This document shows positions 1 through 6,059 of a stretch of 14,044 bases of DNA, piece by piece. Under the pieces are notes generated by a model that did no database searches, was not told the origin of the DNA, and saw nothing but the letters and a program-made list of their open reading frames with translations. The translations under genes were made by a program, and so were the position numbers. How positions within the stretch are numbered: the stretch's first letter is position 1; each line of letters starts with the position of its first letter. Source of the stretch: Miltoncostaeales bacterium (GTDB lineage Bacteria > Actinomycetota > Thermoleophilia > Miltoncostaeales > Miltoncostaeaceae); assembly GCA_030829765.1 (NCBI GenBank), contig JAUROO010000082.1, positions 1 to 14,044 of the forward strand, given 5' to 3'.

Positions 1-494
1 CGCTGCCCGAGGGCGAGCGACGGGTGATGGCGCTGCGCTGGCAGGACCCGCAGGCCAAGGGAACCGACCTCCGCGTCACCGTGGAGGACACGGCGCGGTT
101 CTGGCGCGCATGGGGAGCCGAATGCGACCACGACCCGAACGCCGTGCTCTTGAAGGGGATGATGTACCACCCCACCGGCGCGATGCTGCGCGCGGCCACG
201 ACGTCCTACGGCGACGGCCCGCTGGCCGACGGCCGCCTGGCGTGGATGGATGACCAGCCGCGCGCGGCGGCCGCCTTCCGGACACTCGGCTACGAGGGTG
301 AGGCCGCGTACATCGAGCAGTGGATGGCCCGCGCCGGTGAGGGCGGGCCCGTCCGTGACCTCAGCGGAGGCGAGCCCCCCGCCGAGGCCAAGGTGGACGA
401 TGTCGACGCCGACATCATGATCGGCGCGCCGCCGGGCGACGCGCGGGGGAACATCCCCTACCTGCCCGACCTGCTCGATGCGCTGGGCGCCTGA
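1..494 (+). CDS. Hypothetical protein, 5' end outside the window
   Basis: The reading frame is open from the first bases of the window (first whole codon at 3) to a TGA at 492-494, so this is the C-terminal part (about 163 residues) of a longer protein. In-frame GTG at 24 and ATG at 27 exist but have no convincing ribosome binding site, and coding-like codons continue upstream of them. Third positions are nearly all G or C, which supports real coding. The sequence is soluble, rich in acidic residues and Trp, with a Gly/Pro/Asp-rich tail ending LPDLLDALGA. I recognise no family or catalytic motif. The gene is convergent with the next one, with no spacer: its stop ends at 494 and the neighbour's stop begins at 495. 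Confidence 0.7.
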   Translation, partial: LPEGERRVMALRWQDPQAKGTDLRVTVEDTARFWRAWGAECDHDPNAVLLKGMMYHPTGAMLRAATTSYGDGPLADGRLAWMDDQPRAAAAFRTLGYEGEAAYIEQWMARAGEGGPVRDLSGGEPPAEAKVDDVDADIMIGAPPGDARGNIPYLPDLLDALGA

Positions 495-920
495 TCAGTC
501 GAAGTTCCGGCAGCCCATGGTCTCGATGTACGGGATCATGTCCTGCCAGGCGGCACCCCCGATGAGGACCTGCACCGCATCGCACTCGTTGCCATCGAGC
601 GCCGAACCCGACTGCAGCAGATACCACACCTTCTTCGACCGCGGTGCGTAATAGATGGCCGCGCCGTCGAACGCGTACTTCCGGCAGTTCGACGCCCGGC
701 GGTTGAACTTCGCACCGGCGATCGTCTGCGTGCGGGCGGAGAGCTGCACCGTGTAGCAGCGGGCCGGCCCCTTGAACTTCGCGGCCTTCATGATGGCCCG
801 CTTCTGGGCGGCCGTCGGGCTCTTCTGCTTGCTGATGGCCCCGCCGGACAGGGCAGGGGCGGCGGTTACCGCGAGGGCCGCGATGGCCGCGACGCCGATG
901 GCGATCCATCGCCTGGTCAT
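495..920 (-). CDS. Small secreted four-cysteine protein, unknown function
   Basis: A 141-residue protein. The ATG at 918-920 was chosen because a Shine-Dalgarno AGGAGA (927-932) lies about 6 bases upstream and because it starts a clear signal peptide: MTRR, a hydrophobic stretch at residues 5-20, and a probable signal peptidase site near Ala21-Ala23. The frame is open further upstream to 971, but those codons read poorly. The mature part is basic at first (KQKSPTAAQKRAIMKAAKFK) and has four cysteines at about 55, 79, 113 and 137, an even number compatible with two disulfides in an exported domain. I do not recognise the family. It is divergent from the membrane protein gene at 996. Confidence 0.75.
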   Translation of the reverse strand: MTRRWIAIGVAAIAALAVTAAPALSGGAISKQKSPTAAQKRAIMKAAKFKGPARCYTVQLSARTQTIAGAKFNRRASNCRKYAFDGAAIYYAPRSKKVWYLLQSGSALDGNECDAVQVLIGGAAWQDMIPYIETMGCRNFD

Positions 921-956
921 GGGGTATCTCCTGGGTCGGGAGGGGGACGGCCCCCA

Positions 957-988
957 TGACGTTACCGTCACCCCCGGTGGGCTACTCT
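957..988 (+). promoter_or_regulatory. Probable leaderless promoter of the 996 gene with small inverted repeat
   Basis: TACTCT at 983-988 fits the TANNNT -10 consensus and ends 7 bases before the ATG at 996, so transcription would begin at or next to the start codon. No Shine-Dalgarno sequence lies in the gap. TGACG (957-961) and CGTCA (966-970) form a 5-bp inverted repeat around TTAC over the expected -35 region, which could be an operator; with arms this short it may be chance. Confidence 0.45.
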
Positions 989-995
989 CGCGCGC

Positions 996-1331
996 ATGGA
1001 TTGGGGAATCACCTGGCGGGCGGCGCTGTCACAGGCGATCGTGGTGGCGGTGCTCGGCGCCGCCACGGGCCTGGCGTTCTCCCATGAGTTCTTCGAATCG
1101 TGGGGCTGGGCAATCGGACCCCTCGCATGGCTGGCCGCCACGCTGGTGACCATCGCCATCTGGTCGCTTCCCGCATGGCCCACGCTATTCGGGGCGATCG
1201 TCGCCGGGCTGGTGAGCCTGGTGGGCGTGGCGACCGGGCTGCACTGGACCGGATCGGTCATCGCACTGGTGCTGTTCGCGCTGTGGTGCGGTTGGCAGGG
1301 GCGGCGCCCCGGCCTGCGGCTCGCGACCTGA
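996..1331 (+). CDS. Small four-helix membrane protein, unknown function
   Basis: A 111-residue, strongly hydrophobic protein with about four predicted membrane segments (residues 9-28, 38-58, 63-82 and 86-101) and a short basic tail (QGRRPGLRLAT) that by the positive-inside rule should be cytoplasmic. The ATG has no Shine-Dalgarno sequence but follows a TANNNT hexamer by 7 bases. No charged or catalytic motif points to a substrate, and I do not recognise the family. The gene is convergent with the dehydrogenase gene; the two stop codons are 7 bases apart within a palindromic region. Confidence 0.7.
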   Translation: MDWGITWRAALSQAIVVAVLGAATGLAFSHEFFESWGWAIGPLAWLAATLVTIAIWSLPAWPTLFGAIVAGLVSLVGVATGLHWTGSVIALVLFALWCGWQGRRPGLRLAT

Positions 1332-1332
1332 C

Positions 1333-1348
1333 GGGCGCCTAGGCGCCC
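1333..1348. terminator. Palindrome between convergent genes, possible bidirectional terminator
   Basis: GGGCGCCTAGGCGCCC is a perfect 16-bp palindrome starting one base after the TGA of the 996 gene and containing the TAG of the dehydrogenase gene (1339-1341). As RNA it can fold into a 6-bp GC stem with a CTAG loop on either strand. There is no T-run, so intrinsic termination is uncertain. Confidence 0.4.
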
Positions 1349-2436
1349 TGGCCCACGGCGTCGCCCAGGGCCTCCCACACATCCAGCTTCGACCGCACCC
1401 GGCGGATGACCTCGTCGGTGAACGCCGTGGTGCCGCACTCGCCGCCCAGGTCGGGTGTGCGGAAGCCATCGGCCACGGCCTCGAGCGCGCCCTCGTAGAT
1501 GGCGCGCGATGCCCGGCGCGCGGGTTCGGACCGCATGTAGCCCAGCACGGCAGCACCGGCCAGGATCATCGCCAGCGGGTTCGCGACGTCCTTCCCCAGC
1601 AGCGTGGGCGCCGTGCCGTGCGGGGCCTCGGCCATCACCACCGATGGCGTGAAGTCATCCGCGAAGGCCAGCAGCAGCGATTCGGCGCCGGCGATGGTGC
1701 CGAAAAGCTGCAGCACCATGTCGGAGAGCAGGTCCCCGTCGCGGTTGAGGGACGGCACCACGAGGGCCTCCCCCGTGTGGCCCACCAGCACCGCGTAGAG
1801 GGCGTCGATGAGCGTGGGCCGATACGGAATGCCCGGGTACCGGGCGGCAGCCTCGTCGAGCTCCTCCTTCAGCATCCCCTCGTACACCGGCGACACCGTC
1901 CACTTCGGCCCGCCGATGACCGTGGCGTTCATGCGGCGCGCCTGGAGGAACGAGAACTCGGCAACAGCGCGGCAGACCCGCCGCGAGATGTGCTCCTCGC
2001 GGTAGGCCACCTCGTCCAGTCCGTCCCCCTCGCGCCACTCGCGTGCGCCGTAGGCGTCGTCCACCGCCATGCGCACCACCGAGATGGGAGCGTGCACGCC
2101 ACCGATGGGCCGCACGCCGGGGATGCGCCGTCCGGTGCGGATGATGACCCGGCCATCGATGGCCGTGCGCAGGAGCGCGTTGGGGCTACCCACGTCGCCG
2201 GCGCCCTCCGGGGTGACGGTGGCGGCCTTCAGGCCATAGCCGGTGCGCTTGAGGGCATCGGCGGCCTCCTGCACCACCCCGTTCGCGCTCGCGCGACGGG
2301 ACTCCAGCGACAGGTCAACCCGCTCGAGGGCCAGGGGCATGCCGATGACGTCAGGGGCCAGCACGCGCAGGGCCTGCTCCAGCAGCTCCTGGCCGGTTTC
2401 GTCCCCATCCATGACCACGAGAACAGGTGATGACAT
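1339..2436 (-). CDS. Isocitrate/isopropylmalate dehydrogenase family protein
   Basis: A 365-residue beta-decarboxylating dehydrogenase. Family marks visible in order: DGDE at 10-13; the substrate-loop pattern S84-P-N86 with R90 and R100; Y129 in DDAYGAR, which resembles the catalytic-tyrosine segment of type II NADP-isocitrate dehydrogenases; K178 in GGPKWTVSPVYEGM, likely the catalytic lysine; metal-site aspartates at about D211, D235 and D239 (NRDGDLLSDM); and the nucleotide loop HGTAP at 273-277. Such enzymes oxidise a 2-hydroxy acid at C2 and decarboxylate it using NAD(P)+ and Mg2+/Mn2+. The internal motifs look closer to type II isocitrate dehydrogenase, but the length is nearer isopropylmalate dehydrogenase (type II enzymes are about 400), so substrate and cofactor are left open. 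It is the last minus-strand gene of the block, 64 bases after pyrF, and has its own TANNNT hexamer. Confidence 0.88.
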   Translation of the reverse strand: MSSPVLVVMDGDETGQELLEQALRVLAPDVIGMPLALERVDLSLESRRASANGVVQEAADALKRTGYGLKAATVTPEGAGDVGSPNALLRTAIDGRVIIRTGRRIPGVRPIGGVHAPISVVRMAVDDAYGAREWREGDGLDEVAYREEHISRRVCRAVAEFSFLQARRMNATVIGGPKWTVSPVYEGMLKEELDEAAARYPGIPYRPTLIDALYAVLVGHTGEALVVPSLNRDGDLLSDMVLQLFGTIAGAESLLLAFADDFTPSVVMAEAPHGTAPTLLGKDVANPLAMILAGAAVLGYMRSEPARRASRAIYEGALEAVADGFRTPDLGGECGTTAFTDEVIRRVRSKLDVWEALGDAVGQGA

Positions 2437-2442
2437 GCGCCC

Positions 2443-2448
2443 ACTGTA
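2443..2448 (-). promoter_or_regulatory. Probable leaderless -10 element of the dehydrogenase gene
   Basis: Read on the minus strand, TACAGT ends 6 bases before the ATG at 2434-2436, and no Shine-Dalgarno sequence is present. This indicates that the dehydrogenase gene can be transcribed independently of pyrF. No clear -35 hexamer is visible. Confidence 0.4.
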
Positions 2449-2450
2449 GG

Positions 2451-2470
2451 GCGACGTGCGGCGGCGTCGC
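2451..2470 (-). terminator. Hairpin between pyrF and the dehydrogenase gene
   Basis: GCGACG (2451-2456) and CGTCGC (2465-2470) are a perfect 6-bp inverted repeat with an 8-base loop, 30 bases beyond the pyrF stop codon. It may end the upstream transcript, but there is no T-run and stems of this size are not rare in such GC-rich DNA. Confidence 0.25.
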
Positions 2471-2500
2471 GTGGCTTCGGTGGGCCGCGTTGCAGCGCGA

Positions 2501-3331
2501 CTACGCGCGGGAGACCGCCTCCCACGCCGCCCACACGACGTCGCGCAACTGCCGGGCTGCCGCCGCGGGATCGTCCGCGTAGATCACCGAGCGGCTGGCC
2601 GACACCAGGGCACCCGCGGCGTGCCCCCCGAACGCGGGCCCAAGCGCAGCGGGGTCGCCCCCCTGTGCACCGACGCCCGGCAGCAGGAAGGGCTGGCGGG
2701 GCATCAGCGCCCGCAGCCGCACAAGGCGCCCCGGGACCGTGGCCCCCACCACCGCGCCCACCGATGACAGCCCGTCGCCGGACGGCAGGTCCTCCCCCCA
2801 CCCGCGCACCCGATCGGCCACGGCCTCATGCCACAGGCGGCCGTCGGCCAGCGGCAGGTCCTCCAGCTCGGCGGCGCCCGGGTTGGAGGTGCGCACCAGG
2901 ACGAAGAGGCCGCATCCGGTATCACGGGCGGTGTCGAGGAACGGCTGCACGGCATCGGTGCCGAGCATCGGGTTCACCGTGAGGGCATCGATGGGCGGAC
3001 GCATGAAGGCTGCCGCGTAGTGGCGCGCGGTGGCGTCGACGTCGCCCCTCTTGGCGTCGGCAATCACCAGCAGCCCGGCATCATGTGCCGCCTGCGCGAC
3101 ATCTTCGAACGCCTGCCAGCCATCGGCGCCGAACCGCTCGAAGCACGCGAGCTGCGGCTTGGCGGCCACGCAGTGGGGTGCGGCCTGCCCGATCACGCGG
3201 AGGCAGAAGTCACGTGCGCCCGCGACCCCGCCCGGCACCCGCGCGGGGTCGGGATCAAGCCCCAGCACAACCTGCGAGCGGCGGTGCGCCACGTGCTCGG
3301 CGAGGCGGGATGCGAAGGGCTCGGGACTCAT
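2501..3331 (-). CDS. pyrF: Orotidine 5'-phosphate decarboxylase
   Basis: A 276-residue protein of the type 2 OMP decarboxylase group, which converts orotidine monophosphate to UMP in the last step of de novo pyrimidine synthesis. Visible marks: VVLGLDPDP at 21-29, the lysine of AAKPQ (K59 or next to it), the catalytic DxKxxD signature as D92-A-K94-R-G-D97, TVNPMLGTDA at 118-127, LLPGVGAQGGD at 216-226 and a phosphate-binding arginine in SASRSVIYA. The length matches type 2 enzymes (about 270-280) rather than the shorter type 1. Its ATG overlaps the permease stop codon in an ATGA, so translation is likely coupled. No other pyrimidine gene is in the window, which makes the placement behind methionine genes somewhat unusual. 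Confidence 0.95.
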   Translation of the reverse strand: MSPEPFASRLAEHVAHRRSQVVLGLDPDPARVPGGVAGARDFCLRVIGQAAPHCVAAKPQLACFERFGADGWQAFEDVAQAAHDAGLLVIADAKRGDVDATARHYAAAFMRPPIDALTVNPMLGTDAVQPFLDTARDTGCGLFVLVRTSNPGAAELEDLPLADGRLWHEAVADRVRGWGEDLPSGDGLSSVGAVVGATVPGRLVRLRALMPRQPFLLPGVGAQGGDPAALGPAFGGHAAGALVSASRSVIYADDPAAAARQLRDVVWAAWEAVSRA

Positions 3332-4245
3332 AGGACGACCGCCGTGACGATGGGGATGGTGAACAGGGACAGGACCGTGGTGACGGCCACGCAGCCGGCC
3401 AGCAGGCTGACGGGCAGACGGTAATGGGCGCCCATGACGAGGGCCATCATGCCGCTGGGCATGGCCCCCAGCACCGTGATGGTGTCGAGATCATTCCCGC
3501 GGAACCCGAAGGCGTATGCGATGGCGAAGGCCACCACCGGCGCCACGGCCAGTTTCAGCACCGACACCCCGGCGATGGTGCGCCAGTTGCGGGTGATGCC
3601 CGACCACTCCAGCACGATGCCCGCGTACAGCATCACCACCGGCAGCAGGCCGGCGGCCAGGTACTCCACGGGGAACTGCAGGAAGTCCCACAGGTCATGG
3701 ACCCCGGAGAGGTTGAGCACCAGCCCGAGGATGAGCGCCCACATGGGCGGCAGCAGCAGGCCGCGCAGCGAGCCGAGGATGGCGCGCGCATCCTGCACCT
3801 CGCCGCGCCCGAACCACGCGGCGACGATCGGGTTGAAGGTCCAGATGAGGATGCCGGTGCCGAGGGCGTCGTACATCACCGCGACCGTCAGCGAGTAGTC
3901 GCCGCCCGAGGCCGCAATCAGGGGAAGGCCGAAGAAGCCGGTGTTGGCAACGCCCACCATGACCATCACGCCACCGACCGCGCCGCGGCCCAGATTCATC
4001 ATGCGCGCGAACGCGAGGGCCAGCGGGGCCATCACGGCCGTCACCGCGAAGGCGACGAAGGGCACCAGGATGAGGCCCCAGTCCAGGTTGGCGCCGATCA
4101 TGATGTCCAGCACCAGCGCAGGCAGCAGCGCGTACAGGGTGATCTGCACCAGGATGGGGGCCTGGTCGCGCCGGATCACCCCGAAGCGCTGCAGCAGCAC
4201 CCCGATGGCGATCATGATGAGCGCCGAGAAGGCGGTTTCGATCAC
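3328..4245 (-). CDS. AEC-family (auxin efflux carrier-like) permease
   Basis: A 305-residue protein with about ten membrane segments in two halves, the topology of the auxin efflux carrier/bile-acid-arsenite-riboflavin transporter group. Typical marks are VANTGFFGLPLI at 99-110 in the first half and AMPSGMMALVMG at 261-272 in the second, with a polar linker (residues 145-160) between the halves. Bacterial members carry organic anions such as malate or malonate, and some are thought to export amino acids; the substrate cannot be read from the sequence. The start is GTG at 4243-4245, overlapping the metW stop as GTGA, and the end overlaps pyrF as ATGA. Its tight placement makes a role in moving a methionine-pathway or related metabolite possible, but that is inference from position only. 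Confidence 0.88.
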   Translation of the reverse strand: MIETAFSALIMIAIGVLLQRFGVIRRDQAPILVQITLYALLPALVLDIMIGANLDWGLILVPFVAFAVTAVMAPLALAFARMMNLGRGAVGGVMVMVGVANTGFFGLPLIAASGGDYSLTVAVMYDALGTGILIWTFNPIVAAWFGRGEVQDARAILGSLRGLLLPPMWALILGLVLNLSGVHDLWDFLQFPVEYLAAGLLPVVMLYAGIVLEWSGITRNWRTIAGVSVLKLAVAPVVAFAIAYAFGFRGNDLDTITVLGAMPSGMMALVMGAHYRLPVSLLAGCVAVTTVLSLFTIPIVTAVVL

Positions 4246-4850
4246 GGGAAGGAGCGGCCCACCAGGTACACGGCGCCTGCCGCCAGCAGGTTGGGCCGGC
4301 GCAGGCGCGCGCCCTCCAGCGGCCGGCCGCGCTCATCCAGCAGCACGCGCCGGATGGTCATGAGGTCCTCGTGCTCCAGCAGGGTCTCGAAGTCGCGGAT
4401 GGTGCACAGGTGGATGTTGGGCGTGTCGTACCAGCGGTAGGGCAGCGACCGGCTGGTGGGCATGCGCCCGCGGGCCGCGAGCGACCATCGCAGCCGCCAG
4501 AAGCCGAAGTTGGGGAACGACACGATCCCCACGTGCCCCACGCGCATCATCTCGTGCAGCACCAGCGCCGGGCGATGCGTGGCCTGCAGCGTCTGGGACA
4601 GGATCACCACGTCGTAGGCATCGTCGTCCACATCGCCCAGGCCCTGGTCGATGTCGGCCACCACCACGGGCACGCCGCGGGCCACGCAGGCGTGGAAGCC
4701 CTCGTCGGAGATCTCCACGCCGGCCCCGGCGCACTCCTTCTGCCGGATCAGGTGGTCCAGCAGCACGCCGTCGCCGCACCCGAGGTCGAGCACCCGCGAA
4801 CCGCGGGGGACCATGGCGGCGACGACGTCGAGATCAGGGCGGAGGGCCAT
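4242..4850 (-). CDS. metW: Methionine biosynthesis protein MetW, SAM-dependent methyltransferase fold
   Basis: A 202-residue class I methyltransferase-fold protein of the MetW family, which is regularly encoded next to metX and is reported to assist or modulate the MetX step. Marks: the SAM-binding LDLGCGDG at 21-28, the acidic end of strand 2 GVEISD at 44-49, and the family segments SQTLQATHRP (85-94), SFPNFGFWRLR (111-121) and YDTPNIHLCTIRDF (141-154). The ATG at 4848-4850 was chosen because homology-like sequence begins there. The frame is open to 5018, but that part runs through the hairpin and the metX 3' end and has no family sequence. No Shine-Dalgarno sequence is present; TAGCCT ends 7 bases before the ATG. 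The 3' end overlaps the permease start. Confidence 0.93.
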   Translation of the reverse strand: MALRPDLDVVAAMVPRGSRVLDLGCGDGVLLDHLIRQKECAGAGVEISDEGFHACVARGVPVVVADIDQGLGDVDDDAYDVVILSQTLQATHRPALVLHEMMRVGHVGIVSFPNFGFWRLRWSLAARGRMPTSRSLPYRWYDTPNIHLCTIRDFETLLEHEDLMTIRRVLLDERGRPLEGARLRRPNLLAAGAVYLVGRSFP

Positions 4851-4857
4851 CCCGCGC

Positions 4858-4863
4858 AGGCTA
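4858..4863 (-). promoter_or_regulatory. Probable leaderless -10 element of metW
   Basis: On the minus strand TAGCCT (TANNNT) ends exactly 7 bases before the metW ATG. It lies just beyond the metX-metW hairpin, so metW and the genes after it could be expressed from this site if the hairpin stops the upstream transcript. No obvious -35 is seen. Confidence 0.4.
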
Positions 4864-4876
4864 CCCGCCGCACCCC

Positions 4877-4908
4877 GGGGACAGTCGCCGGGGGGAGGGA
4901 CTGTCCCC
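4877..4908 (-). terminator. 10-bp hairpin directly after metX; terminator, processing site or REP-like repeat
   Basis: GGGGACAGTC (4877-4886) and GACTGTCCCC (4899-4908) are perfect 10-bp inverted arms around a 12-base loop, beginning immediately after the metX stop codon (4909-4911). The stem is strong, but there is no T-run after it on the minus strand. It may terminate or stabilise the metY-metX message. The GGGGACTGTCCCC-type core also resembles dispersed palindromic repeats, which only a genome-wide count could settle. Confidence 0.5.
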
Positions 4909-6030
4909 TCAGATGCCCCGGTCGTCGGCCGTGCGGGCCAGGAATGCCTCAACCGTACGGTGGTACTCGGGGATGTCCAGCAGGAACGAGTCGTGCCCCC
5001 ATGGACTCTCGATGTCACGGAAGGTCACCGGCACCCGCCAGCCCTGCAACTGGCGCACGATCTCACGCGAGTGCTCGGTGTCAAAGCGCCAGTCGGAGTC
5101 GAACGAGACGACGAGGAAGCGCGTGGGGGTGCCCTCCAGGCACGCCCCCACCTCGGCCGGGTCGGCGAAGGCATCGAAGTAGTCCATGACGCGGGTCATG
5201 TACAGGTACGTGTTGGCGTCGAACCGCTTGAGGAACGACTCGCCCTGGTGCTGCAGGTACGACTCCACCTGGAAGTCCACGCTGAAGTCGAAGTGCGGGG
5301 CATCGCCGTGCTGCAGGCGGCGCCCGAACTTCTCGCGCATGGACTCCTCGGACAGATACGTGATGTGGGCCATCATCCGGGCGATCGACAGGCCGGTGTC
5401 GGGTGCCCGCCCGCTGCCGTAGTAGTCCCCCGCCTGGAAGTCCGGGTCGCGCATGATGGCCTCGCGGGCCACGGCGCTGAAGGCGATGTTCTGGGCCGAG
5501 AGGCGGGACGACGAGCAGATGACGAGCGCGGCGTCGATCTCACCCGGGTGGTCGATCACCCACTGCAGCACCTGCATGCCGCCAAGCGATCCGCCAATCG
5601 CCGCCGCGAGGTGGTCGACGCCGAGATGCGCCAGCAGCGCGCGGTGCACCTCCACCAGGTCGCGCACCGTGAACAGGGGGAATGTCAGCCCATAGGGGCG
5701 CCCGGTGGAGGGATCCACCGACGACGGCCCGGTCGTTCCCTGGCAGCCCCCCAGCAGGTTCGCGCACACCACGAAGAACCGATCGGTGTCCACGGGTCGC
5801 CCGGGCCCGATCAGGTTGTCCCACCAACCGCGCCGATCCGGGTCCCCGTGGTGGCCCGCGGCATGTGCGTCGCCCGTCAGGGCGTGGCAGATGAACACGG
5901 CGTTCGAGCGGTCGTCGTTGAGGGTGCCGTACGTCTCGTACGCCACCTCCACGGGGCCCAGCCGTGCCCCCGACTCCAGCACGAGCGGGTCGTCCTGCGT
6001 GAACAGGACGACCCGCCGGGTCTCGGTCAG
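4909..6030 (-). CDS. metX: Homoserine O-acyltransferase, probably O-acetyltransferase
   Basis: A protein of about 373 residues with the alpha/beta-hydrolase fold that transfers an acyl group, normally acetyl from acetyl-CoA, to homoserine. Numbering from the proposed start: LESGARLGPVEVAYETYGTL at 18-37, NLLGGCQGTTGPSS at 91-104, nucleophile S148 in GGSLGGMQ, catalytic D313 in SFDSDW and H346 in SPWGHDSF. All three triad residues are present and the length is normal. The start is unusual: no in-frame ATG, GTG or TTG lies near the N-terminus the family needs. CTG at 6028-6030 gives (M)TETRRVVLF, with GAGGGG six bases upstream. Another CTG at 6061-6063 overlaps the metY stop as CTGA, and a GTG at 5980-5982 would remove the first strand. 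The frame is open to 6795, but that part is antisense-like shadow within metY. Acetyl rather than succinyl is inferred from the neighbouring metY. Confidence 0.93.
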   Translation of the reverse strand: MTETRRVVLFTQDDPLVLESGARLGPVEVAYETYGTLNDDRSNAVFICHALTGDAHAAGHHGDPDRRGWWDNLIGPGRPVDTDRFFVVCANLLGGCQGTTGPSSVDPSTGRPYGLTFPLFTVRDLVEVHRALLAHLGVDHLAAAIGGSLGGMQVLQWVIDHPGEIDAALVICSSSRLSAQNIAFSAVAREAIMRDPDFQAGDYYGSGRAPDTGLSIARMMAHITYLSEESMREKFGRRLQHGDAPHFDFSVDFQVESYLQHQGESFLKRFDANTYLYMTRVMDYFDAFADPAEVGACLEGTPTRFLVVSFDSDWRFDTEHSREIVRQLQGWRVPVTFRDIESPWGHDSFLLDIPEYHRTVEAFLARTADDRGI

Positions 6031-6059
6031 TCCGATCCCCTCGGCTGGGGTGCGGGTGG

